Positions 1 through 13,416 of a stretch of DNA of 64,000 bases are shown here, piece after piece. Below the pieces are notes generated by a model that saw nothing but the letters and a program-made list of their open reading frames with translations, was not told the DNA's origin and searched no databases. The DNA lies in assembly GCF_017562075.2 (NCBI RefSeq), contig NC_054083.1, positions 44,819,269-44,883,268 of the forward strand, read 5' to 3'. Every line of letters starts with the position of its first letter. Positions within the stretch are counted from its first letter, which is position 1. This stretch comes from Anopheles merus. Lineage: Eukaryota; Arthropoda; Insecta; Diptera; Culicidae. The translations under genes and the position numbers were made by a program.

Positions 1-2540
1 GCATTTGATAAAAAGGAACAAAACCATTTCAGGGTGTTGCATTACAGGCATTACCACCATTCGAATGCAATTTTGTTAAAGGTTCGGTCGCGGGTCACAC
101 TGGCCGCTGCGCTTTCTTTCCGCTTTCACAAAACACCAGGCCACACAATGCACACTCGTACGTAATTATGTCACTCATATCGTTTCCTATGTTTTGCTGC
201 TCTTTTTCTTTCGTTTTGCTGTCCACTGGCAACTGGGAAGGGGAAGGCACGGTGCGCCATAAATAATATTGCGCAAAAGGAAGTGTCGACACATCCGCGT
301 AGACACGGCGCATGATGGCCATTCGAGCGAAGAAGGGAAAATTCACCCTCCCAGCGAAGGCGCTGCAAGATACCCATGGAGACCGGCGCAGGCTCTGCAG
401 CACCATTCATTTAAATGGGACCCAGCGGCCAGTAATCGGAAGGATCAGTTCGTTTTCGTTTTGTTTTTTTTTTTTTTATTGGGCTGGTGCGTGCTGCCCC
501 GGCTGCCATGCCGAAAGTGTCATTTATCATATTTGACTGCCCCCCGGACTGCGAGCGCGAGATTCGGAAATGACCCTTCGTGATCGTACGCATTGAAACG
601 CCTTCGGCCGGCGCTGGTCCTTTCGGCCGTTCGAAAACGTTTAATTGTGCCCATGGTGTGCCACGGCGGTGGTGGTGGTGATGATGATGACGGGGCGCGA
701 GAAAAGTTCCGTTTTATGCGACACCCCGCGTTTACACGCACACGTTCCCGGTAGCTTTACGAGCAGCCATGGCTCAGCGTTGCGTGATTCGATGACGTTT
801 CAATTTCGCATTCAATTCTCTCTCTGTGTGTGTTTGTGCTCATGCACCATCCGTAGCTACAGACAAAATACCCTTTTAAAGGTGTCTTTTTTCCTATAAA
901 ATCACATCGTAGTTTCGCTTTTTTCCCACTTTGTTTCTACAATTTGCAAGCCGTTTTTTTTTTTTTTTTGGTGCGAAAAGTAAAGGAAACAACAGTCTGT
1001 CTCTTTGCAGCAAAATGCGCACCAGCACTGCCCCCCGATCAATAATGCCCCGAAGGAAGTGGTGTTGTTGCAGCAAAGGCCCCGGTCGAACCCTCCATGT
1101 CAATAAACCCATTCATCGTTTTCGGCACCGTTCCCAGTTGCTCCCGGGGAAACAGAACCTTCCAAAGAATTTGCCAAAATGACAAAAGACATCTTTCGTA
1201 ATCACATTGAACATCGAACAGTTGCTTGGGAGGTATTTTTCCTTCGTTTTTTTTCTGCTGTGCTGTACGCACTATCTCTGCTCTTCTATTCTTTCTGTTA
1301 CTTTATTTACTTTACAATATCACCCTAAAGCGAGACGCCAGCGCGAAGCACCGCAACGCAATCGCCTCCGAGCGATGTACTCTCCTGTGTGCCGTTTAAT
1401 TTAATCGTCATCTTCATTGACTCTTCGCGAACGAACGGGAAGGGACCGGCGGCGAATTTGAATACGCCAAACCTAGGAAGAGAGGGAGGCGGAGGCTGGC
1501 GTTGCATTTTCCCCGGTTGAGAAAAACTAATACCCTTCCCCGCCAGTTCGGTTTCGGTTCGTTTGCCTACTCGACGGTGGTGAAGAATCGACCCTAATTT
1601 TCCACCACAATTGAAGGCGCTTGACGGCGGCGCTGAATGCGTTTGCGTTACGCGCCCGCCCTGCGTCCTGCGTGACGCATTCTTTTATTTTCCCCTTTTT
1701 TCTTTTTTTGTTGGTTGGTACGCAAAACAGGGGCGACGCATCAGTACCCCGGGTGTGCAATTATGTTTATCTTTCTCAGCACCCGCGCGCGCGCCACCGT
1801 GTGCATTTTGCTTCCCTTTTGCGCTTCCCGTCCCAGTCGGGTAATATTTCTCGTGCAGGGGTCGGTGCCGAGCGAGCGGCATGTTTTGTTGTTGGACAGG
1901 TTCAAAAAGCCGTGAAAAATAACATTTCAATCCGAGGGCACAGAGCTAAGCAAAACACACCAGAGCCGGAACAAGGAAGCCGGATGACTCGCTATTGGTG
2001 AGGGATTGTGATTTTGTTTTTTGTTTTGTTGTGTGTCTGTGAGAGCCGATCGAAAGGACAGTGCAAAACAACAAGAAAGACAGCCTTCTAGCCTCCTTCG
2101 CAGATGAGACGGTGCGCGGTGATGATGCACGCACGGGGTTTTCTCGGTACGCTTTTCGATTAACCAGATTTTCCCGGGGCACTTTCACCTTCCACCTTCC
2201 ATCGCCTTCCACCGGCGGACCACCGGTGGTGCGCGCTCGTACGCGTACTTACACGGGACGTGCCCGGTGGAAAATCCTCGTGGAAAAATTGCTCCATTAT
2301 TTCAGCTGATTCCGGTCGCTGCCGCGAGTGCTGCCTGCCACTGCACTGTCGCTCGGGTGGGTGGGTGGTTGGGCTGGCCTACAGCTTATCTGTGTGTTTT
2401 TCTATTATTCAAGCACTTTTCAAGCTCACCACTTCAGTCGCGGGAGTGCGCGCTCGCGCGTTTGGAAGGCTCCGGCAACTACCGCGTGGCGGGTAATAAT
2501 AACGAGGTGAAGCTGAGCAAAAAAATCGAACGAACCTCCC
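1..2540. other. Non-coding interval, mixed composition
   Basis: I see no convincing gene. There are T-runs near 466 and 954, short GT tracts and overlapping chance frames on both strands. A minus-strand frame near 120-180 contains ECALCG, but it has only a single CxxC pair and no zinc-finger completion. Confidence 0.6.
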
Positions 2541-3420
2541 ACAGATGGTTAATAATAAATTGATCCAACAAAGTGTGCTGTTTGCTGAAAGAGCCGCTCT
2601 CGTCGGGATTGGTTCGATGGATGGGAGGTTTCGCCCGTAAGCGAATGATTTGTTACTGGAATTTCAATCAGGACCTATGAGTACGAGTAATTATGGCACG
2701 GTTTAAAGATAATTAAATTATTACTAGCATCCTTTGGATGTTAAAAAGGATTGCTAGAATAGAGCGGAATGATGGCATTGCTGGTGTTTTGTGGCAAATG
2801 AATACATTGAATGTAGGATCGGAAAGGATCTAATGTAAACATATTCACAAGAGTCATTTTAAAGAGAAGGATCATTTATGATCCTAAAAACCCTCAAAAT
2901 CTTGACAAGCCACATCAAAATTAAACTCCGAAGAACCTTTATTTAATTCTCAGTCAAATCTAGAAGCATTCATTATTTTTATCACAGCTTATAATTTTGA
3001 CGGCTTAAGTTCAGGAATTCTTGGACCACACGATCGCAGAGACTAAGTAGAGCATACTTAATATAGTGATTGAGGAAGAAGTGATGCTTTAAATAATTAA
3101 ATTAATGACTAATAGGCAACTACTGTAATAGGAGGTCACCATAATTGATGTTGTATTTAAAGTAAATTATATTTCTGAGTATTCAAGAGACTACAAAAAG
3201 TACTGCTGCGAGTAATCATTCATAAATTACAATGAAATAAACTCCAACCATTTAGTGAGTGAAAATAGAAGAGAATAGAAGGTTTGAAAAGTTCCCGGTT
3301 GATTGCATGTTCCAAACCTTATTGCATGCTTTCTTTAAAATAATGAAAAAGGGCTAGCAGCGTGCCGCATTTCTAGGAACTGCTCAGTCTTTAAAACAAA
3401 TTACCCACCACCGTGTTTCA
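2541..3420. other. AT-rich island, no gene seen
   Basis: About 900 bases rich in A and T without an open frame of note. No terminal repeats, poly-A tail or transposon motif could be recognised. It may be old repeat debris. Confidence 0.6.
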
Positions 3421-6114
3421 CTGTTTCAGCATAATTTCTAATAATTTACCCTCCTGTCTTTCGAGCGGGCTCACACGTACCCATCCATTGCCACATGGGG
3501 CTCGAGCGTGGAACGAGCGCGAGAGAAAAATAAGCGATTGCTGACAGCCCAGCCACGGCCAAGCACTGGCTCACACCAGGCCACTGTCAACCATGCTTTC
3601 GTGCTGTCAATTTATCTCAATAAATACACGCCATTTCGGTGAGGGGAAAGACGACCTACCATCCATCCATCCATCCTGGCAGAAGATCAAATGAGATGAT
3701 TAATAATGTCATTTGTTTTGCACGAGAAGGGCACAGTGCCGGAAAGACGGAACAGTGATCCCGAAGCCGAAGCCCAAAAGAGGCGTTTTCTGGGGCCTGC
3801 AAAACAACAGACGGCCAAACTCATCTCAACTTGCTTGTTTGTTTTTTTTTGCTTCCCAACACTCTGCTGTTTGTGTGCAGAAAAGCATGAGTATTTCAGT
3901 CCTTGCCAGCTATCCGCCCGCTTGCTTGTGGGCTTTTAGCGCGGGGAACAAATTAAAACCACGAAGCTTACCCATAAACCCAACGCTCCCAAGGATAATG
4001 TGCAGTGCCTGCAGCATCACTCGTTCTTGCAGCTCTAATAAGACACGATAATTGCAGCAGCATACGCCAAAACAAACACGGACAAAATGGGTCTCGATTT
4101 CGGGGTTTTTGGGAGCCTGCACGGACACTTGCGCCAGATCCACCGGACGGGATTGGAACCGAAACCGCGCACACCGTAAATTGCCCGGTGCTCGTACAAT
4201 TATCCCGCTTTTTTTCACTCTCTCTGTCTCTCTCTTGTGGACCTCGCAAATGCCCGCCAGCGTTGCTTAAGCCCGATTGACCGTAAACGACTTGGCAGCC
4301 GAAACCTTTCAGCAGTGTGTGTGTGTGTGTCACCGGAGTGATCAAAGTAGGGGCCAACACTAAGAAACGGAATCCTTCCAAAAATTTAGTTCCCCTGTTT
4401 TTGCTACCATGCTTTTGCCCGATGATTATGGGGTATGTTGAAATATTTCAATTACACCTCTGCGCCCGGGCCCATGGGCCAGATGGACAATTGTACGGAC
4501 AAATGCGGTGGCGCCCCGGGGCATACAGACTGAAAGGCTGGCTGGTGCGCAGGAAACGACAGCACCGCGTGACAACGCCTGAATGATGCTGGGGAGATTA
4601 GCGGATGCCCGCCTCAGGGCGCTACCATGGGAAGGAGGATTGCTTCTCTGCTTTCACTGAAAACCTCCGATCAAATCTTCTGATTGAATGCGAATTCTGC
4701 CATTGTGTGCCCATTAAACACGCACAGAGACACGGGACTTGGGCGACAGTTGCTTTGTTGGCGCGTTCAATCAAAACGTAATTCCTTAATGTCCTCCGGA
4801 GGCAAGGCTCGGTTTGCCGCCGTGCTGGTCGGGGGATTGGGTGGATTAGCTTGCAATGCGTTTTCCGTATTTCAAACTCCGACATCCAAACCATCTGGAG
4901 TCTAGGGTAACTGTTTTGAGGTCGTTTCCACATGTCTTTGATCGGCAAATTGTTAGAAAGAGTCTTCCAAAAACAAACATCCGATTGCGCCTGTTTAAAC
5001 CACGTATCGTGCGCTGTTGTTTTTTCAACGTGACACTGTTCCCGTACGGCGGTTGTGTTTTGGCGTTGTTTCTATTTACACTTCCACGGGATCAGATCAC
5101 CTTCGATAAACACTTGTCACAATTGTATCACTCTCTCTCTCTCTCTCTCTGTACGCACTGTAGACACAGAACTGCACACAGCAAAACAAACCAACACACC
5201 ACTTCCTGCCCGGCAGCCAGCGTGGGAGACCAACCAGAAGGGAGATAGGAATTCACCAAATTCACCCTTCAAATGAGCGCCACAACCGAACGCTCAAGGA
5301 AGCTGCTAACGAGCAGACGGAAACGTAGAACACGCGTATCACGCGCGACAGACCGCTCGGAGCTCTTCCCAACAGCAACCCTTTTAATAATTCATCTAAT
5401 ATTAAAAGTTTTCCCGAGCCGGGCATTAAAATCAACACCCCTGGTGCTGCTGATGTGACGTGACCAAAAGCGCCGGGGCAGCGATTCTTCACCCTCGTCC
5501 AATCGGAGTTTCGGGCCGAGATAAAAGGGGGTTACTAAACCCAACGTGGAAAGTCCACGATGATGACAATGGTACGGTGCGGTACACCAAACTGAGCTAA
5601 ATCAACTACCTTGAAACGGATGAGGGAATGGAATGAAGTCTAGTCCCTACCGGTGGTTTGCTTCCAGCCTTACAGGCGAAATGTTAACGATAATCCTTTT
5701 GTGCTGTCATTGTTTGATTAGAATCGAGCACCCACCGGCAAGGGCTGCTGCCGCCGGCCGGCACTGTATGATTATTTTGATAAATGAATCAAGTACCATC
5801 GCGTACAAGGCTGTGAAGTTGAGGGGCAAAAGGTAGATGCCAACCCTTTCGCATAGGCTGCGCGGTGTTTGGGACGATAATCGAAAATCGGAGTTTTGGC
5901 GAAGAAGATCGGCCAATCGATTATGAGTTTTTGGGATATTTGCTTTTAATTTAGAAGCAACCCTTCTAGGTGTTTGTACATCACATGTCAGAAGATGGCT
6001 ATTAATTTATTGGCAAGGCATTGGAATGAAGGAGTGAACTGTCTCTGTGTCCGATTCCCGTTTGATAGGACTCGCAAAACTCAAAAGAAATAAACCCTTT
6101 CGCTCAACCTCAAC

Positions 6115-6732
6115 TCATTTGACAAAGTTTCGATCGTCGAGCGTCTGCTCCAGAGTCTGTCCCAGACATCTGTACCAGACACCACCGGGGCCCCACAAAA
6201 CATGTAATTCTGGTAGCACACACCTTTTAGTCTGCTCTTCCTTGTACCCGAGCCGTACCCGAGATCCGAGACTGCTGATAACGCGGAAGCGATTGAAGCG
6301 ATCACTTACCAACGAAACGGTGTTGCCCCACGGTGGCGATAATAAACGGACGGACGGACGGACACAGGCCGGGCGTGCAGATGACCCTGCTGGCCCCGAC
6401 GACGCAAGACGGACGGCCACATCGTAAAGCGTCGCTCGGAACAATCTGTTGATGGTTTTGCTGCTTACTGGTTCGCAACATAAAACACGTTCTTCATGCG
6501 TCGCGTGAAGCTCGTACTCGCGCGCAGCGCGAATTAATCCAATCGGAAGAAGATGGCTCTTGGAGAAGGATCGGGCCGTTGTTCGTCGTTTCAACGTGTC
6601 TTCAGCAAAGGTCTGTCTTGAGGCGTCGGTGCAAAAGGGATATGGCAAAGTTTTGTGCTGCCCGTTTCGGGTGTGGATATCGACGTGTACTTCATCAACG
6701 TCATTACTTTGCGGCTCATTCTTACGCCGCAT
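6115..6732 (-). CDS. 205-codon minus-strand open frame, doubtful coding
   Basis: The frame starts MRRKNEPQSNDVDEVHVD and stays open for 205 codons with no low-complexity run. Within it, on the minus strand, CGTTG|GTAAGT (plus-strand 6309-6310) is a near-ideal 5' splice site, so it could be a first exon ending near GNTVSL instead of a full gene. No domain is recognisable, and a frame of this length may occur by chance in a window this large. Confidence 0.17.
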   Translation of the reverse strand: MRRKNEPQSNDVDEVHVDIHTRNGQHKTLPYPFCTDASRQTFAEDTLKRRTTARSFSKSHLLPIGLIRAAREYELHATHEERVLCCEPVSSKTINRLFRATLYDVAVRLASSGPAGSSARPACVRPSVRLLSPPWGNTVSLVSDRFNRFRVISSLGSRVRLGYKEEQTKRCVLPELHVLWGPGGVWYRCLGQTLEQTLDDRNFVK

Positions 6733-9700
6733 GTCCCGAAGCGGTACAGATTTTAACGTTTAGCTCTCGTGCATTATAAACCAACCTTGGATGATGATGA
6801 TCATCACGAAGATGATGGTGTTTTGGATACGCAAAATGCTGACTGCTTGCTGGTATTATATTTTTACTTGACTGTTTACTTCCTTTTCCAAAGTCTTCCC
6901 ATGTCCAGAATATCCCTAAACATTGAGCAAATTTTGTTTACACTTTTGCTTATCACTATCACTACCGGAACCTCAAGATGTACAGTAACTGGTTAAGGGA
7001 ATATACCAACCAGGATCTTTTTTTTGGTTGCTGTTGTACCATATCAAACAAAGACAATTTACTCCTCCGCACGGTTAGCCTGTTAAATCCCGTGCGCTCT
7101 TAACCGAGGCGTTGCAAATCGTACCCACGTACACACGCAAAAGGGGTTCTTACCCCTTTTTTATCATTGCGTTTCCCAGTGCTACGGCGTGAAGCTGCGA
7201 ACAACAGGGATTTCCCATCCTCCTGGGTTGGAAAATATATTTCCCTAAAATCTTTACACCCCATTGCCAGCGACGTGCGTCTCGTGAAAGGCAACTTATT
7301 TGCCTTCAACACACAGTAAGCGGGAGAAAAAGAGCAATTAAACCCTCCCCCGGAGGTGGCGAAGGCAAAAAGACAGCACCCTCAGCCGTCGCTCAGTACC
7401 CGCCACAGTCAGCTTGCCCCCTCGGGCTCAAACTCACTGACAATAAAAATGTCTCAGAATTAACTGGGCTCCCCCTGCCCTATCCGAACTGGTGCCTCGC
7501 CGCCGTGAGCGCTTCGTGAGCGTCTCGATCATTAATCAAACTCCCGTTTGGCTGGCTAAATACTAATCCGTCATCATCGCGGTGCGCGCGGCCGTTGCGG
7601 CCATGCGCCACGCCGCTGAACGCGCGTTTCCGGCAGGCGGACGGGAGTGTTGAGCTGCGATAGGAAGCGGACGGGTGATGGGTGTTTTAAAAACTATTTG
7701 TCACCGTTTAAGTAGGCGCGATGAAAAGGCGGGCGCCGGGCTGCAATAGTGTCCTATCATCGTCGTGATTGTGCTGACTTAAGCGAAACACTCGACGAGA
7801 GAATGAAAGTAAAGGCTATTTTAGGAAGTTTCTTTCCAAAAAAAAAAAACAAACACCCTTAGATGTGACTAATATTCGCAAAAATGTGTCTCTGTTGTTT
7901 CCATCCAGGGATCGATTCTTTTTTCCCGCCTTCCCTTTCAAATGCCACCAACCACCAGCACCGGCTCACGATTAGCCGAACGGTTGGCCGCTAAATGGAA
8001 ACGTTTAAACTTTTAGCACATTCCGATAGCGAGCTGACAGGTTTGGCGGCAGCCGGATAAGCCAGTACTGTGGTGTGCGGGCAAGCGAGAAACCCCCGGC
8101 CAAAGAGGAAATGCAAAAAAGCCGGACACCGGACTTCGCTCCTTCCACGCCCGTCGGCAACAGAGCTCATAAATCAGTGGACGCAGGGAAAAGTGCGTCC
8201 AGATTTGGCACTTAAACACAGCGACAGGTTGTGGGTTTGAACCGGCCCGAGAGACAAGGCCTTGGAATGAGCGGCTAAATATTGAACGGCGGCTTTATCG
8301 CACGGTGCTGGAATTGGAGGATCACCGCTAAAAGCAAACAGGCTCATTGATTGATTTGCGTTTTGGTGGAAGGCGACAAGATTATGAGCAAATTTATTGC
8401 TTGCTTCAATTATCGGCAGTCATTATTGGCAAACTTTTATGTGATATGCTCGCAAAAGTACGCGTAAAGCTCGCGAAATGACCTCATAAAACTCGGCAGC
8501 ATCGGGACATCTCTCCCATGCGAACAACGCTCTAATAAATTGCCCTCCCAAAGAGAACTCCACACACTGAAGCGTAACACAGACATCCATTAACATTGCT
8601 GTATTATTATAATTACTGCGGCCGCTCTTTCTGGCGACAAGAAGCTGGTGGCTTTGGTGTTAGACATTCCAGCCGCGCTGTCGACGGTGAATTTTTGTTC
8701 GTTTTTTTCAGATTTTTATTTCGCCTTAGCTACTGTCGCAACGTTCCAATGTCTCGCCGTGTGTCCCAAGTAAAAAAAAAAGGATGTCTTGGAGCTTTTT
8801 GGTGCAACACGCACCGTGCACCGTGTCGTTTGGTGCTCGGTGCCATTCATCTTTCCACGCGACTGTACGCCGGCAAAAAGGTAGAACATGGGCCGAAAAG
8901 GACGTTTGGTGTTGCTCTGCTTGGGCTTGTCTTTCGTCTCCTTAGCGCTGCATTTTTAATCAAGTCGTAAATGAGCCTGGGTGGACTTGCTGGACAGTGT
9001 CCGGCAGCTTCGCTGCTACTGGAATTTAGTGCGAATGTCATTAAAAAAAAGAGCTGCACCCGATTCTTTGCAAGGTTGATTTAGGATGAGGGAGATTTTG
9101 GGTTTTTTGCTGTTTTTTTTCTGTGATCAGGTACAGGTTGAGTCATGCGAGGGAGCATCAAGATGTAGCAAGAAAAAAACCCCGAAAAGAGGAAACAAAC
9201 GAGCGTCTTTCAACGTGCTTTGTTTGCTCCTTCCTTCTGAGTTCTGACATCGCAAACGCATCCAAACACGCAAGCACGATCCTACGCAAAACACGTCACG
9301 CCAAAGAAATCAATCATAAGTCATCCCGGACGGCGGCGCACTGTTCTAATTCGTCTTACGCCTCCTGCGAAGAGTGCACAACAAAACCACTCCCGAGTGT
9401 CTACGTACGTACGTAGGTCTCCGACGGCTCGTTCAGTGATCCAGCACGATCGTGGTACGTAATTTCGTTTTGTCTTTGCTCGCTCACCCAATGTGATCTG
9501 TATCGATCGCTGGAATGTCTTCAGCAGGCAGGGCGACAGGGTTCGGGTATTGTGTCTGTGTCTGATTTCCGTCTTCAACCGCTTCACCCCCGGCACCCGA
9601 TCACTCAGTGGGTGTTTTGGGGCGAAACGCGCACTCGAATAAGGACAGCGTCACAACAATGTCTCTGGTGGGCAGGGTCTGCAGGGATGTGGGACATCCC

Positions 9701-11691
9701 CGACGAGGGATCGGTCGGTTGGGCTGGTGGAGGAGACGGCTGTCTTGGCAATTGTCTTGCCCGGGAAGCATGGCACGTCACCGGCAACGATCCGTGGTAC
9801 ACGTTTTCACATTCGTTCGTATACGATCGATCTTCATGCGGCAAGAGAAATGGCAGGAGACGCGAAGGAAAGTGTAAGTGTCTGGATTCTAACTACCACG
9901 CCGTGACTCGATGCAGACACGCACCTTTTGCGAAGGAAGGTTGCACAACAACGGGAGAGCAAAAAAAACAACACATCCATCCCAGACATCAATGGTGGAA
10001 CGAATTGGGATGGTGACAGCAAACGGAGCGATGAAGAAAATGTCCCACACTGCAAGAGGAAACCATCGAGTGAGGTTGAGGCATGTAAATATATTGTTAA
10101 GTAAGTGTACAAGAATAAGGTCACACCCCGAAGCGAGCCCAAACTTTGATGGGTGTTTGTGCTCTGCTAGGCTGTCGTCGACGAACATTGTCTCAACCAA
10201 ATGTGTTCTGGTGCGTCCCCACCCCGCTTTCCTGAGGTTTGTTTATGGCCGCATGAGCTTTGCGACACAACTAAAATCATATACATTTTACGCCAAACGG
10301 CTCCAATAAACAACTATGGCGCTGGTGGAACCGACGAATCCATTCCGTAATAATAGTACGATCTGTTAACGGGCCGATGATGCCGTCCGAATAACATACC
10401 TACTGCCAGCAGTCACTCCTTTATGTACTGTTTAATATCTTCTTTTTTGTTGTAAAAATGCTATCCCTTTCCACTCTCCCTTTATCGGAACGGAACGGAA
10501 GCTGAAACGCACACATAATTATAGACATTTGCTGCACATTTTCCGAGAGCGCGAGCGCCGATAGTAATTTATCAAAGCATGCCCAACAACACATTACACG
10601 CCAAACTGTGCCCAGTGGTCAACCAAGAGGGTACTCTGACGCTTCCCGTGGCCGGTCGTTGCTTCGGGGCGTAAAACCATTTCGGTTTGTGCCAAATTTA
10701 CCCCCCTTCATTTATTTACGTTTGCCGCAGCTTGCGCAGCCTCTGTACGATCACTAGTCCCGAAAGAGAAACGGTGACAAAATATTGTAATCAATTTTAA
10801 TAAACTCTTCCGACGGTAGCGCGGAGCCATGTTGCAGGATGAAATGACAGCAAAGAAGCTTCCAAGGGGAGGAAAGATGGTTTGCTTTTTTTTTCGCGTG
10901 GAGCGTTTCGACAAGATTGTATCGAACGACTTTTGGGTTGCAGTGGGTTATCGCACAAGAAAAACACCAACAAAAAAACCAGCAAGATCGAAGAAGACAG
11001 TATTATGTGTGTTTTTGTGCTTTCGCAGCAACAGAGAGCATTCCATGGAGGGAGCGGGATATGGGGAGCGCGGATATTGCTGTATCGATGACAACCCCCG
11101 GGACACGGTTTCGACATCTGACACACGAATGCGACCGCAGTCCACGTAGCAACCGGATCTACGAGCAAACAGTACCGAACGGCGCTGAATTAGTAATCAA
11201 TCGAGCAGACGACGATCGCGCTGGCACCTTTCGATCGCTTCGCTTCTGAGCGTGTGGCTGCTGCCTTCTGCTTTAAAAGGAAAACGCCACAGGAAACAGG
11301 ATAGGAAGCGAAAGGAACCAAACCCTACACACACACAGACGCAGGCGTAACAAGCCGTCAACAAGAAGAAGCATTTTCCAACATGCAACACATGCGCTTC
11401 ATGCAATGCAGCGACATGCATCCGGCGACAACGACCACGACGACGACGACGCTAATGTAAATCAGTGGAGGGCGCCATCGCGCAACATTCCCAGTTAGGA
11501 CATAAGCACGCCAGGTTTTGTGCCGGTTTTGCTGGTCACCAGGCTCCTCGCCACCGTCTCCCCTTTACACCGCAAAAAAGGGAGGATCACTTGCCCTTGC
11601 CAGCTGCCACAGCTGCGTGCGTGCCTGTATGTGATATGATTTACGATTTGTTAAATAATTGCACACACAAACCGAGCAAAAACGCGGGTGC

Positions 11692-11717
11692 GCACACACA
11701 CACACACACACACACAC
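11692..11717. repeat. (CA)12 microsatellite
   Basis: A short CA dinucleotide run in otherwise unremarkable non-coding DNA. Confidence 0.95.
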
Positions 11718-12099
11718 TCGGGGTCTTGGGGCAGTATCCATGTTTTTGCTCCTCTCGCGGTGGCGATGGCGAGAGGCGGCGGGAGAACGGCGGTTTCGGT
11801 GGGTTGAGCAAGAGGGAGAGACTTAGCGCAGGCGCCTCCTACGTGTTTGCGATGCGTTTGAGGCGCATTGCAGGCGGACGAGCGCAAGCGAGGTGGAGAA
11901 GAACAAAATGAGAACATTTTACCATTGCATGTTGGCACCCGCGGGAGGTTTTGCTGGAGAGAGGGGGAGTGGAGGTGGATCGGCAAGCTGGAAGCTGGTT
12001 AATAAATGGTAGACAAATCAGCACACTATTGTGGGTAGGACGATTTATGCGTGCGCCTCTTGCGGCGTTCGTTGCGCTCTTTTAAGTCATATTATAAGG

Positions 12100-12940
12100 A
12101 TCATTGAAGAATTTGCTTTCATTCATTCATTAATTGCGTTGCAATACAAAAAAAAATACACAGACACAGTGGGGTCTCTTTAATGTGAACTAAGAAGGAT
12201 CTACTCTGTGGTAAATGACTTTGTTGTCTTCATGTTGGAGAAACTGTCTAAATGAAAGAAATGTCAAATTCAAAAAGCTTTACTGCATCGTTTTTTAAAA
12301 AACGGATCTAAAGTGTTTGAAACGGTTTCTTTCATTTCAGATATGTATTGCCCTATTAACAGTCCAACTTCGGAGCTGCTGTAAAGTGTATTGATCAACG
12401 CCTTTGGTGTACTAACATGCTCAGCATCAGTTCAAATCTAGATTTGATCATTGTCGTTCTTAGCTGTAGTAAGTAATTAGTAACATATAGAATATAACCA
12501 CAACTTTACCAACACTGGTTATCATCAGATATGATGCCTAGTTATTGTTACTAACTATACTAAGAAGAATAAGACGTTCAAACATCAGGACACAGGAATC
12601 TAGTCTCACACGACGAAAGAATTTCACAGAAATCGTGTAAAATCAATTCAAATCACGCTGGGAATCGCTTCTCCAGTTACTAAAACTACATTATTTTCGA
12701 CAAAAATTCAAAAGTGTCCTACGAGTCAAACTTGACAAAATCTGGGTTTCTTTCAATTCCAACTCATTTTAAAGGAACATCATATGAACCTGTATCCCGG
12801 TTTGTTCATCAAATACCGCCCGGGATCGAAACCACACACTGATCGGATTATGAAGCGCATTAATGTAAAAAGGATAACCCTCGCGTTCGGATCCTACGCC
12901 GTTTGCCCTCGCTGCTTCCCATGCTTATTCCTCTTTGCTT
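12100..12940. other. AT-rich island with SINE debris
   Basis: AT-rich DNA without open frames. It contains the diverged SINE-like copy at 12400-12575. The remainder is unrecognised. Confidence 0.55.
12400..12575 (+). mobile_element. Probable diverged SINE200-like copy
   Basis: A box-B-like GTTCAAATCTAG at about 12430 is followed some 100 bases later by ATATGATGCCTAG, then GTTATTGTTACTAAC, and then an AAGAAGAATAAG tail like that of the clearer SINE copy at 47.5 kb. The middle is badly diverged and contains TTAGTAACA paired with TGTTACTAA. It sits in an AT-rich island, where old transposon debris is expected. It could also be a chance resemblance around a short AAG-rich run. Confidence 0.4.
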
Positions 12941-12944
12941 GCAG

Positions 12945-12977
12945 CTGTACAACTTTATCCCCCGTGCGCAAGTACAG
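12945..12977 (+). CDS. Candidate 33-base microexon
   Basis: A good acceptor (CTTATTCCTCTTTGCTTGCAG, AG at 12943-12944) is followed only 33 bases later by TACAG|GTAATC. All three frames are open. In the frame that fits the downstream candidate at 13332 it would read CTTLSPVRKY and then end mid-codon. If the donor is not used, the open frame runs on past it to about 13343. The splice signals are decent, but microexons are easy to imagine by eye. Confidence 0.25.
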
Positions 12978-13331
12978 GTAATCCATCCAAAGAGGAATTT
13001 GTCCTCTTGCGTAGAAAGTATCGCTGCAAGCGCTCCGTACGATCCTACTTCACACAATCAAAGCCCGCTGTCAAACTATGCAGCAGTAGCGAATTCTGCG
13101 TCGTATTATCATCATACACACGCCCGCGTGCTTGGTATTCTCACTGGGAAACGGTGTGCGCCATTTCGCTTTGAGCGGAATGACATTAGATTTTTTGTGT
13201 TAGGCAAACGGCACACCAACAACAACAAAAAAGTCCACAGAAACCAACGAACCAGCCTAAAAGTGTGCACCGAACCAATGCGTTCGCGTTTGTTCGTTTG
13301 TGATTTTACTTTTATTTTATTCTCCTTCCAG

Positions 13332-13416
13332 CTCGGGCTTTGAAGGTCCGTGTGCCATGAGGAAAAAAGGCTTCTTTCTTGCCAGCCATGCGGGAGAGCA
13401 TCCATGGGGGACCAAG
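13332..13416 (+). CDS. Candidate internal exon with strong splice sites (85 bases)
   Basis: A long pyrimidine-rich acceptor (TTTTATTCTCCTTCCAG, AG at 13330-13331) precedes an 85-base segment that ends CCAAG|GTAAGA at 13416, close to an ideal donor. Only one frame is open through it. The first base completes a previous codon and the rest reads SGFEGPCAMRKKGFFLASHA and then GEHPWGTK, ending on a codon boundary. The splice sites are better than the peptide, so a non-coding or 5'-UTR exon is equally possible. Its phase fits the microexon candidate at 12945-12977. Confidence 0.38.

Larger units (their letters stand above)
3421..12100. other. Non-coding interval with scattered simple repeats
   Basis: Apart from the doubtful minus-strand frame at 6115-6732 I find no supported gene. 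The stretch holds short CT (5130-5148), GT (4316-4330) and CA (11692-11717) tracts and several A- or T-runs, for example at 7840-7850. Confidence 0.55.

Noticed and set aside
95..406. Minus-strand frame ending with YECALCGLVF, like the start of a zinc finger
   Set aside because: Only one Cys pair is present. No matching His residues follow before the stop.
2541..3420. AT-rich island considered as a retrotransposon relic
   Set aside because: No motif of reverse transcriptase, integrase, gag or terminal repeats could be followed in any frame.
8225..8255. GTGGGTTTGAACCGG considered as a tRNA box B
   Set aside because: It is a short palindrome-like match only, with no tRNA context on either strand.
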